Positions 1 to 5,420 of a stretch of DNA of 5,420 nucleotides are shown one piece after another. Location of the stretch: contig CABSMD010000183.1 in the NCBI GenBank assembly GCA_902478725.1, positions 1 to 5,420 of the forward strand. Direction: 5' to 3'. The position numbers were made by a program, and so were the translations under genes. Position 1 is the stretch's first letter. Each line of letters begins with the position of its first letter. The stretch comes from an uncultured Clostridia bacterium. Lineage in GTDB: Bacteria; Bacillota; Clostridia; HGM11514. A model generated the notes under the pieces. It saw only the letters and a program-made list of their open reading frames with translations, did no database searches and had not been told where the DNA came from.

Positions 1-1200
1 GGTTTTATAATTAAGCGTCTGTTCACCAACGCAAAAATTATCACGCCTACCGGCGTCACGCCAGGTGAGGTTTTGGTAAGTGAAGGCAAAATTGAAGCAA
101 TCGCCTATGCTGGTAAAATCACGGATTCCGGGGCAGAAACCATTGACTTAGGCGGCCTATATCTGTCGCCCGGATTCATTGATATCCATACACACGGCGC
201 GGGCAACGCCGATTTTATGGACGGCGACCTCGACAGCATATATCAGGCCTGCCGTGCACATATGGAGCATGGCACGACCTCAATTGTCCCAACCACATTA
301 ACCAGTTCAAAACAATCCCTGTTTGACTTTATCGACCTGTTCAATCAGGTGGAGCTGAATCAGCCGGGCCTGCCGCACATCATTGGATTGCATCTGGAGG
401 GGCCGTATTTTGCTGCAAGCCAGAAGGGGGCGCAGGATCCAAAATATCTGAGAAACCCCGATCCGGAGGAATACGAAGAGGTGCTGCGCCGCACAGACCG
501 GATTGCCCGGTGGTCGTTCGCCATCGAGCTTGACGGCGCAAACCGTTTTTTACATACCCTGCGCGAGCATAACATCGTAAGCTCCCTTGCCCATTCCGAC
601 GCAACCTGCGAAGAGGTCGGGCGCGCCTATGAAAACGGCCTGGCTGCCCTGACCCATTTTTATTCCTGCATGGCAGGCGTCAAGCGGGTCAATGCCTTCC
701 GCGTGGCGGGTGCGATTGAGGCGGGCTATCTGCTCGATGATCTGTTTGTGGAGGTGATCGCCGACGGGCGGCACCTGCCCAAGGAGTTGCTGCAGTTGAT
801 TTACAAGATCAAGGGACCTGACCGCATCTGCCTGGTGACCGATTCGATGCGGGCCGCCGGTATGCCGGACGGGGAATACCTGCTGGGGAGTAAGCAGACC
901 GGCGGAATACTGGCGATTGTGGAGGACGAGATCGCAAAGCTGCCCGACCGCAGCGCGTTTGCCGGCAGTGTCGCAACAGCCGACCGGCTGGTACGGACCT
1001 TTTGGAGCCTGACCGGTGCGCCGGTGCACGAGGTTATAAAGATGATCTCGTTAACGCCTGCGAAGCTCCTTCACATTGACCGGACCACCGGATCGATCGC
1101 CGAAGGGAAGCAGGCAGACCTTACCGTGTTTGACGATTCTGTCGATGTCAAAATGACGGTGGTGGCGGGGGAAATCACCTATCAAAAGGAGAAACCGTGA
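1..1200 (+). CDS. nagA: N-acetylglucosamine-6-phosphate deacetylase-like amidohydrolase (5' end at or beyond window edge)
   Basis: Cytoplasmic metal-dependent amidohydrolase. The family removes acetate from GlcNAc-6-P to give glucosamine-6-P in amino-sugar and cell-wall recycling. The frame is open from base 1. Counting residues from base 1, I see the metal-site HTH (63-65, in DIHTHG), the metal Glu133 in LEGP, His198 in AHSDAT, His219 in THFYSCM, His258 in ADGRH and the catalytic Asp281 in VTDS. FAGSVATADRL and the C-terminal SLTPAKLL...GSIAEGKQADL are typical of the family. These positions sit 2-8 residues beyond the E. coli NagA equivalents as I remember them, so the true start is near base 1 or just upstream. 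The in-frame TTG at 73 would remove the first beta strand (LFTNAKIITP) and is unlikely. Odd point: THFYSCM replaces the usual THL(F/Y)NAM that helps bind the substrate, so the exact substrate is less certain than the fold. The TGA overlaps the next gene's ATG by one base. Confidence 0.88.
   Translation, partial: GFIIKRLFTNAKIITPTGVTPGEVLVSEGKIEAIAYAGKITDSGAETIDLGGLYLSPGFIDIHTHGAGNADFMDGDLDSIYQACRAHMEHGTTSIVPTTLTSSKQSLFDFIDLFNQVELNQPGLPHIIGLHLEGPYFAASQKGAQDPKYLRNPDPEEYEEVLRRTDRIARWSFAIELDGANRFLHTLREHNIVSSLAHSDATCEEVGRAYENGLAALTHFYSCMAGVKRVNAFRVAGAIEAGYLLDDLFVEVIADGRHLPKELLQLIYKIKGPDRICLVTDSMRAAGMPDGEYLLGSKQTGGILAIVEDEIAKLPDRSAFAGSVATADRLVRTFWSLTGAPVHEVIKMISLTPAKLLHIDRTTGSIAEGKQADLTVFDDSVDVKMTVVAGEITYQKEKP
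1185..1191 (+). promoter_or_regulatory. Ribosome binding site of the nucleotidyltransferase gene
   Basis: AAAGGAG lies inside the last codons of the nagA-like gene, 8 bases before the ATG at 1200 and 5 bases before an in-frame GTG at 1197. The 8-base spacing and the ATG favour 1200 as the start, but GTG 1197 would add only one residue. Its location within the upstream coding sequence supports coupled translation. Confidence 0.6.
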
Positions 1201-1871
1201 TGATTGAAAAGGAATTCTGGACGCGCGAACTGGTATCCCGTCTGCGGGAGGGGTTTGGCGGTAAGCTGTTGTTTGTCGGCCTGCAGGGAAGTTACCGCCG
1301 CGGCGAAGCGACCGGCACGAGCGACATCGACATCGTGACCGTGCTTGACACGCTTACGCTAGACGATCTCAAAGCATACCGAAAAATCATTGTATCTATG
1401 CCCGAGCATGAAAAGGCGTGCGGCTTTGTCTGCGGCAGGGCGGAGCTGTACCACTGGCCAAGGCATGAAATCTTTCAGTTATTGCAGGATACCGATCCTT
1501 GCTTCGGCTCGCTGGCCCCGCTTCTGCCGCCCACGACCGATGAGGACATTGTAACCAGCATAAAAATAGAGGCGTCAAACCTTTATCACGGGGTTTGTCA
1601 CCTCTATTTATACGAAAATGCGGACGTTGAAAACCTCAAGGGATTTTACAAATCCGCCTTCTTTATCCTTCAGCTGCTGTATTATCAAAAAACCGGGGAG
1701 TATATTCGTACGAAGCGTGAACTCCTTACGCGTCTGGATGGCGGGGAGCAAAAAATCCTGTCCATCAGCGCCGATTGGGAGGCGTTTCGGACGGAACGGC
1801 AGAAGCAGCCGGAACAGTTTTTTGACCTTCTGCTGCACTGGGCGGGCGGCATCCTGCGGCAATCCGCCTGA
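1200..1871 (+). CDS. Small nucleotidyltransferase-fold protein, substrate unknown
   Basis: A 223-residue protein with an N-terminal polymerase-beta-type nucleotidyltransferase domain. Its GSY-x-RGEA segment (residues 30-37) is followed by SDIDI (41-45), and Asp42 and Asp44 are the expected metal-binding pair. Glu82 (in AELYHWP) is a candidate third acidic residue by position, as in aminoglycoside adenylyltransferases; this is inference. The C-terminal half (about 120-220) looks helical (KIEASNLYHG, FYKSAFFILQLLYYQ) and resembles the helical partner domain seen in kanamycin nucleotidyltransferase-like and HEPN-linked proteins. No signal peptide or clear membrane segment is visible. Family members transfer a nucleotide to an antibiotic, a protein or another small molecule; I cannot tell which applies here. 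The start overlaps the nagA-like stop by one base, so the pair is almost certainly one transcription unit. It is not an obvious toxin-antitoxin pair, because its partner is a full-length metabolic enzyme. Confidence 0.8.
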   Translation: MIEKEFWTRELVSRLREGFGGKLLFVGLQGSYRRGEATGTSDIDIVTVLDTLTLDDLKAYRKIIVSMPEHEKACGFVCGRAELYHWPRHEIFQLLQDTDPCFGSLAPLLPPTTDEDIVTSIKIEASNLYHGVCHLYLYENADVENLKGFYKSAFFILQLLYYQKTGEYIRTKRELLTRLDGGEQKILSISADWEAFRTERQKQPEQFFDLLLHWAGGILRQSA

Positions 1872-1879
1872 TTCGGCGG
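1864..1879 (+). other. Small hairpin over the nucleotidyltransferase stop codon
   Basis: CCGCC (1864-1868) can pair with GGCGG (1875-1879) around a 6-base loop that contains the TGA stop, and a T-G wobble could add a sixth pair. No T-run follows directly; the first run of four T is at 1911-1914. It could slow or partly stop transcription, or protect the mRNA end, but it is not a canonical intrinsic terminator. Confidence 0.35.
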
Positions 1880-2037
1880 GCCAACTTGGAGGCGCGGACC
1901 AACTTGGAGGTTTTACGTTTCGCGCTCCCCTATCCCTAAGCGATCCATCCCCGTCAGCCGGCAAACAACCGTCCTGCCGTCCCTTAGCGTTGCATAGGCT
2001 GTCTGTCAGCCGTCTGGTCGCCATTTGCAGTCGTCAT
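1872..2037. other. Convergent intergenic region without a clear terminator
   Basis: These 166 bases separate the 3' ends of the plus-strand nagA-like group and the minus-strand ara group. Besides the tandem repeat, there is a 5-bp hairpin GGCTG/CAGCC (1997-2001 with 2007-2011), an 8-base direct repeat GTCAGCCG (1953-1960 and 2005-2012) and a near-repeat CCCTAAGCG / CCCTTAGCG (1934-1942 and 1981-1989). No stem followed by a U-run is present on either strand. Reading frames through here are extensions of shadow frames with no family resemblance, so I treat the stretch as non-coding. It may be a dispersed intergenic repeat (inference). Confidence 0.6.
1875..1910. repeat. Two tandem 18-bp units containing CCAACTTGGAGG
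   Basis: Units 1875-1892 and 1893-1910 match at 16 of 18 bases, and the last 12 bases (CCAACTTGGAGG) are identical. CCAACTTGG is a CCAA-N-TTGG palindrome. The array starts three bases after the nucleotidyltransferase stop, inside the 3' arm of the stop-codon hairpin. It may be a protein-binding site, a mobile-repeat edge or simple slippage; the sequence alone does not decide. Confidence 0.75.
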
Positions 2038-2730
2038 TCAGCTCTTTTGCCCATAATAAGCGTTGCTTCCATGCTTACGCGAAAAGTGCTTGTCCAATAG
2101 GTAAGGCGCAACCAGCTCAGCCTTCGGGTTGAGCTGTTCTGTCAGATACGCCATCTTCGCGGTTTCTTCGAGCACCGTCGCATGATAGACCGCCTCTTCT
2201 GGGGACTTGCCCCAGGTAAACGGGCCGTGGTTGGCAGCCAGCACACCAGCTGTTGCGTCGGTGTCCAAACCTTTTAAGGCTTCTATGATCACCTTGCCAG
2301 TGTTTTCTTCATAGTCGTCCTCCACCTCGGCTTCACTCAATGCCCTGGTACAGGGTACATCTCCATAAAAATAATCGGCATGGGTCGTACCCAATGGTCG
2401 GATCGGCCTTTGAGCCTGCGCAAACGCGGTCGCAAAGGTGGAGTGGGTGTGTACGATCCCGCCTAAGTTGGGAAACGCCCGGTACAGCGCAAGGTGGGTC
2501 GGAGTATCAGAGGACGGGCGGTATTCCCCTTCGACCACCCGACCGTCTAAGTCGACCACCACCAGCTTATCCTCAGTCAATTCGCCATATTCCACGCCGG
2601 ACGGCTTGATCACTACCAGTCCGCTTTCCCGGTCGATCCCCGACACGTTGCCCCAGGTAAACAGCACCAGCCCCTGCGCGGGCAGGGCAAGGTTTGCGGA
2701 CAATACCTGTCTTTTCAATTCACTCAGCAA
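2038..2730 (-). CDS. araD: L-ribulose-5-phosphate 4-epimerase
   Basis: Cytoplasmic metal-dependent class II aldolase-fold enzyme that interconverts L-ribulose 5-phosphate and D-xylulose 5-phosphate, the last step of L-arabinose breakdown. I start it at the TTG at 2730, giving 230 residues against 231 in E. coli AraD. AAGGAG lies 9 bases upstream, and Asn28 (TWGN) and Lys42 (KPSG) then fall at the E. coli numbers. Other visible sites are Asp75, the metal pair His94/His96 (VHTHS), the catalytic Asp119 in THADYFYGD, the third metal ligand His168 (NHGPFTWGK) and the catalytic Tyr226 in the C-terminal AYYGQ. These residues separate it from the related L-fuculose-1-phosphate aldolase. An in-frame ATG at 2757 would add 9 residues, but its only Shine-Dalgarno-like GGAG is one base away, too close to work. 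It follows araB on the same strand after about 105 bases. Confidence 0.94.
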   Translation of the reverse strand: MLSELKRQVLSANLALPAQGLVLFTWGNVSGIDRESGLVVIKPSGVEYGELTEDKLVVVDLDGRVVEGEYRPSSDTPTHLALYRAFPNLGGIVHTHSTFATAFAQAQRPIRPLGTTHADYFYGDVPCTRALSEAEVEDDYEENTGKVIIEALKGLDTDATAGVLAANHGPFTWGKSPEEAVYHATVLEETAKMAYLTEQLNPKAELVAPYLLDKHFSRKHGSNAYYGQKS

Positions 2731-2739
2731 TTTAACCCA

Positions 2740-2745
2740 CTCCTT
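2740..2745 (-). promoter_or_regulatory. Ribosome binding site that fixes the araD start at TTG 2730
   Basis: AAGGAG on the minus strand, 9 bases before TTG 2730-2728. It lies inside the coding sequence that the upstream ATG (2757) would require, which argues for the TTG start. Confidence 0.7.
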
Positions 2746-2752
2746 ATTCCTG

Positions 2753-2781
2753 ATCATACTCCATTCGTGATTTTACTTCAA
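2753..2781 (-). promoter_or_regulatory. Possible sigma-70-type promoter for araD
   Basis: On the minus strand, TTGAAG (2781-2776; 4 of 6 to TTGACA) is followed after exactly 17 bases by TATGAT (2758-2753; 5 of 6 to TATAAT). Transcription would begin near 2746, at the ribosome binding site, giving a leader of about 16 bases before TTG 2730. It could give araD its own transcript besides read-through from araB. Such matches arise by chance in AT-rich gaps, so this is tentative. Confidence 0.35.
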
Positions 2782-2835
2782 TTTTATGACATCTGTATCC
2801 GTTTTGGCCCTGTTCCTGATTCTGCAACGCAACCC

Positions 2836-4488
2836 TCAAGCCTCATTCCTGATCTCGCTCCTGATCGCTTTGAGGCGCTTCATCACATCGTTTCCGCCCC
2901 GTCCAAAATAATCGTGCAAAACGCGGTATTCCTCATACAGCCTGTCATACATTGCCACCGCCTCTGGTGATGGCCGGTAAACGGTGTCCTTCACCTTTGC
3001 CATGACCGCCGCCGCATCTGAAATGTCCGAAAAATAACCGCTCGCCACCGCGCCGAACATCGCGCTTCCGAGCGCGGGTGCCTGCGGGGAATCGGAGATA
3101 AATATCTCCCGGTTGGTCACATCCGCGTAAATCTGCATCATCATCTCATCCTTTTGCGCGATGCCGCCGGCCGCGTACAAACTGTCGATCTTCACGCCGC
3201 TTTGCTCAAAGGTATCGATAATCATGCGGGTACCATATGCCGTCGCCTCAATCAGCGCGCGGTAGATTTCTTCCGGCCTGGTTTGCAGCGTCATGCCCAG
3301 AATCAGTCCGGTCAGGTCGACGTCGACCAAAACGCTGCGGTTGCCGTTCCACCAGTCCAGCGCGACCAGCCCGTTCTCACCGGGGCGGAGCCGCTGTGCC
3401 TTCTCCCGCAGAAGCTGGTGGATGTTGATTCCGCGTTCCTTTGCCTCCTGCTCATAGGAGGACGGCACGCAGTGTTTCACAAACCAGCTGAAATGGTCGC
3501 CCACGCAGGACTGTCCCGCCTCATAGCCGAAGAAGCCCGGAAGAACGCCGTCCTCCACCACGCCGCACATGCCGGGGACAGTTTTCTCCTCATCTCCCAT
3601 CAGGATGTGGCAGGTAGAGGTACCCATAATCATCAGCATCTTTCCGCTTGTGGTGATGCCGGCCGCCGGAAGCGTTACGTGCGCGTCCGAATTACCGGCC
3701 GCGACCGCCGTTCCTTCGCAAAGGCCGGTCAGCGCGGCGCCGTGCGGACCGACCACGCCCGCCTTGCTGCCGACCGGGATGATCGTATCCGATATCTTGG
3801 TGCCAATGATTCCGTCCAGTCCCAGCGCCTTGAAAAAGTCATTGCCGGGAAACCCTTCCCGCTTGCTCCAGATCGACTTGTAGCCGGCCAGGCAAGAGTT
3901 GTGCGTTTCCCGTCCCGTCAGCTGCCAGATCACCCAGTCCGCCGCTTCAATGAAGCGGTCGGTCTCCTCATATAGCTTCCTGCTTTCCTCCGCGATCTGC
4001 ATGATTTTGGGGAACATCCACTCGGATGAAATCTTTCCGCCATACCGGTCCAGCCATTTCAGCCCCATCCTCTTTGCCGTCTCGTTCAAACGGTTGGCAT
4101 ACGGCTGTGCCGCGTGGTGCTTCCAGAGCTTCACATAGGCGTGCGGCTCATCCTCATATAAGAAGCAGAGCGGAGTGCCGTCCGCCTTGACCGGCAACAT
4201 AGTGCAGGTGGTAAAATCGATTCCTACCCCGACCACATCAGAGGCGGATACTCCGGTCTGCCGTAAAACATCCGATATAACAGTACGCAGAACATCCAGA
4301 TAATCCTGTGGATGCTGCAGCGCATAATCCAGCCCCAGTTTCTTGCCGCAGGGCAGCCGCTCGCTCATGACCGCATGCGGATAGTCCAGCACACTGACCG
4401 CTATCTCTTTGCCGTCGGTCAGATCGACCAGCACCGCACGTCCGGAAAGGGAACCAAAATCCAGCCCGATCGAATACTTTTTTTTCAT
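2836..4488 (-). CDS. araB: L-ribulokinase (FGGY carbohydrate kinase)
   Basis: Cytoplasmic ATP-dependent kinase that phosphorylates L-ribulose to L-ribulose 5-phosphate, the substrate of the araD product next door. The 550 residues are normal length for the family. The N-terminal FGGY domain has the phosphate-binding DFGSLSGRA (10-18), GVGIDFTTCTMLP (87-99), LWKHHAAQPYANRLNETA (121-138) and GGKISSEWMFPK (150-161), all typical of AraB rather than xylulokinase or glycerol kinase. AGYKSIW (201-207) carries the substrate-region Lys204, GNSDAH carries the likely catalytic base Asp268, and GYEAG has Glu323. The C-terminal domain has GTSTCHIL, LDWWNGNRS (378-386), EATAYGTR (414-421) and AAGGIAQKDEMMMQIYADV (439-457). 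The ATG has AGAGGG 6 bases upstream, a modest ribosome binding site. It starts 27 bases after the alcohol dehydrogenase stop, so the two are likely co-transcribed. Codons 2-4 form an 8-A run. The final ~20 residues are charged and less conserved. Confidence 0.95.
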   Translation of the reverse strand: MKKKYSIGLDFGSLSGRAVLVDLTDGKEIAVSVLDYPHAVMSERLPCGKKLGLDYALQHPQDYLDVLRTVISDVLRQTGVSASDVVGVGIDFTTCTMLPVKADGTPLCFLYEDEPHAYVKLWKHHAAQPYANRLNETAKRMGLKWLDRYGGKISSEWMFPKIMQIAEESRKLYEETDRFIEAADWVIWQLTGRETHNSCLAGYKSIWSKREGFPGNDFFKALGLDGIIGTKISDTIIPVGSKAGVVGPHGAALTGLCEGTAVAAGNSDAHVTLPAAGITTSGKMLMIMGTSTCHILMGDEEKTVPGMCGVVEDGVLPGFFGYEAGQSCVGDHFSWFVKHCVPSSYEQEAKERGINIHQLLREKAQRLRPGENGLVALDWWNGNRSVLVDVDLTGLILGMTLQTRPEEIYRALIEATAYGTRMIIDTFEQSGVKIDSLYAAGGIAQKDEMMMQIYADVTNREIFISDSPQAPALGSAMFGAVASGYFSDISDAAAVMAKVKDTVYRPSPEAVAMYDRLYEEYRVLHDYFGRGGNDVMKRLKAIRSEIRNEA

Positions 4489-4494
4489 TTTTAT

Positions 4495-4500
4495 CCCTCT
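4495..4500 (-). promoter_or_regulatory. Ribosome binding site of araB
   Basis: AGAGGG on the minus strand, 6 bases before the ATG at 4488, within a purine-rich 27-base gap after the dehydrogenase stop. It is a partial match to the anti-Shine-Dalgarno sequence, and there is no room for a separate promoter in the gap. Confidence 0.5.
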
Positions 4501-4515
4501 TTTTTCTCTTTTATC

Positions 4516-5420
4516 TTACCGTGCAAGCTCCAGAATTTCTATAATCTCCTTTTTGCCCAGCTCCACAAAACCCGGCAGGGTGCGCCCGCCCCAAAAAGTA
4601 CATTTTTCCGCCAGCTCATCAAAGCTGGAAGAATCGATTCCCAGCTCCGATAACCGTACCGGCATACCGATGGAACGGAAGAAATCCTCGGTTTTTAAAA
4701 TTCCCTCCAGCGCCATTGCCACTGTATCGGCAAACTCACTATTCCAAACCCGCGCGGCAAACTGCGCGAACCGCTGCGGCTTGCTCTTGTAAACGTATTT
4801 TGCCCAGGCCGGGAACACTACCGCAAGCCCCGCGCCGTGCGCTACGGAATCAAACAGGCCGCTGATTTCGTGTTCGATCTGGTGGCAGACCATGAACACC
4901 TTGCGCCCCACTCCCGTCAGATCATTGTGGGACAGGCTGCCCGCCCACATCAGCGTTGCCCGCGCCTCATACTCCCGCGGGTCCTCCATTGCCTTTCGCC
5001 CCGCCTGAACGACCGACTTCAACAACCCTTCCGCGATCCGGTCGGTGAGATCCGTGTCGGGCGAGCAGCTGAAATACCGTTCCAGCGTGTGCATCATAAT
5101 GTCCACGATCCCGCAGGCCGTCTGGTGAGGAGGCAAGGTATAGGTAAGCTCCGGATTGCAGATGGAAAAAAGCGGACGGTTCCAATCGGAATTAAAGCCC
5201 CGTTTGAGCCAACCCTCCTCGTTGGTGATTACTGCGGAGGAACTCATCTCGCTTCCGGAGGCGGACAATGTCACGATCGTCCCAACCGGGAGCGCGGCCT
5301 TTGGGGACTCCTTCTTGGAGGAAAAATCCCATGGATCTCCCTCATAAAGCGCGCCGGAAGCCATCAGCTTTGCCGAATCCATCACGCTACCGCCGCCGAC
5401 CGCCAGGATTAACTCCACCT
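4516..5420 (-). CDS. Iron-type (group III) alcohol dehydrogenase, YqhD/butanol-dehydrogenase-like, N-terminus beyond window
   Basis: Cytoplasmic NAD(P)H-dependent alcohol dehydrogenase or aldehyde reductase. About 300 residues are present; the family is near 385-395, so about 90 are missing beyond the right edge. Counting from base 5418, the cofactor-binding GGGSVMDSAK is at 8-17 and TLSASGSEMSSSAVITNEE at 50-68. The metal ligands are probably Asp106 and His110 (GIVDIMMH), His179 (CHQIEHE) and His194 (VAHGAGLAVVFPAW). DRIAEGLLK (126-134) and YEARATLMWAG (150-160) are characteristic of the YqhD/BdhA branch rather than of FucO lactaldehyde reductase. The Asp106-His110-His179 spacing matches what I recall for E. 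coli YqhD; the last His is one residue further on. It sits 27 bases before araB on the same strand, as the first gene of the visible operon. It may make L-ribulose from a polyol or reduce an aldehyde; the substrate cannot be read from the sequence. Confidence 0.9.
   Translation of the reverse strand, partial: VELILAVGGGSVMDSAKLMASGALYEGDPWDFSSKKESPKAALPVGTIVTLSASGSEMSSSAVITNEEGWLKRGFNSDWNRPLFSICNPELTYTLPPHQTACGIVDIMMHTLERYFSCSPDTDLTDRIAEGLLKSVVQAGRKAMEDPREYEARATLMWAGSLSHNDLTGVGRKVFMVCHQIEHEISGLFDSVAHGAGLAVVFPAWAKYVYKSKPQRFAQFAARVWNSEFADTVAMALEGILKTEDFFRSIGMPVRLSELGIDSSSFDELAEKCTFWGGRTLPGFVELGKKEIIEILELAR

Noticed and set aside
73..75. TTG at 73 as the start of the nagA-like gene
   Set aside because: The frame is open to base 1, and the upstream residues (LFTNAKIITP) form the expected first strand of the family, so this start would truncate the protein.
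550..1029. A 159-codon open frame on the minus strand inside the nagA-like gene
   Set aside because: It is antisense to conserved NagA motifs, has no ribosome binding site of note and no recognisable domain.
1997..2011. GGCTG/CAGCC hairpin as the araD terminator
   Set aside because: The stem is only 5 bp and no U-run follows on the minus strand, so it does not meet the usual criteria.
1608..2024. A 138-codon minus-strand frame downstream of araD, covering the intergenic repeat region
   Set aside because: No good ribosome binding site or recognisable domain, and most of it is antisense to the nucleotidyltransferase gene. If the region is a dispersed repeat, similar frames would appear elsewhere without being genes.
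1618..2100. A 160-codon plus-strand frame spanning the nucleotidyltransferase end and the intergenic region
   Set aside because: Its first half is an out-of-frame reading of the nucleotidyltransferase gene and its end overlaps araD on the other strand. The composition is Ser/Arg/Pro-rich and it looks like a shadow.
2811..2866. Repeated TCCTGAT words around the araB 3' end
   Set aside because: The copies are short, irregularly spaced and partly within coding sequence; not enough for a repeat array.
3154..3975. A 273-codon open frame on the plus strand inside araB
   Set aside because: It is fully antisense to a well-recognised kinase. Its translation is Arg/Gln/His/Ala-rich with no family resemblance, as expected from the complement of GC-rich coding DNA.
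4837..5412. A 191-codon plus-strand frame antisense to the alcohol dehydrogenase
   Set aside because: The dehydrogenase frame carries all family motifs; the opposite frame is Arg/His-rich with none.

Overview
The window holds two carbohydrate-related gene groups that converge on a short intergenic region. The protein sequences look like those of an anaerobic, probably gut-associated Firmicute of the class Clostridia. The grounds are a GC-rich composition (over 50% by eye), Clostridia-style variants of NagA and of a YqhD/butanol-dehydrogenase-like enzyme, purine-rich Shine-Dalgarno sites and close gene packing. This placement is inferred from protein style; no rRNA or other marker gene is present.

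Plus strand, 1-1871: an N-acetylglucosamine-6-phosphate deacetylase-like amidohydrolase (nagA-like), whose start lies at or just before the left edge, is followed by a small GSY/SDID nucleotidyltransferase of unknown substrate. The nagA TGA and the next ATG share one base, so the two are probably translated in a coupled way.

1872-2037: a non-coding stretch between the two convergent groups. It holds a tandem 18-bp repeat (about 1.9 kb into the window), a small hairpin over the upstream stop codon and some short direct repeats. It has no textbook hairpin-plus-U-tract terminator for either strand.

Minus strand, 5420 down to 2038 (transcribed right to left): an iron-type alcohol dehydrogenase running off the right edge, then L-ribulokinase (araB), then L-ribulose-5-phosphate 4-epimerase (araD). 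Together araB and araD turn L-ribulose into D-xylulose 5-phosphate, which enters the pentose phosphate pathway. L-arabinose isomerase (araA), a transporter and a regulator are not in the window. The dehydrogenase may supply L-ribulose from a polyol, dispose of reducing power, or act on an aldehyde; the sequence does not decide this. araD is best started at a TTG that has a good ribosome binding site. A promoter-like sequence with 17-bp spacing lies just upstream, in the 105-bp araB-araD gap.

Overall this is mostly ordinary sugar catabolism. I found no clearly new system. The points most worth a second look are the altered substrate motif in the NagA-like protein, its coupled nucleotidyltransferase, the alcohol dehydrogenase-araB-araD grouping, and the repeat-bearing convergent intergenic region.
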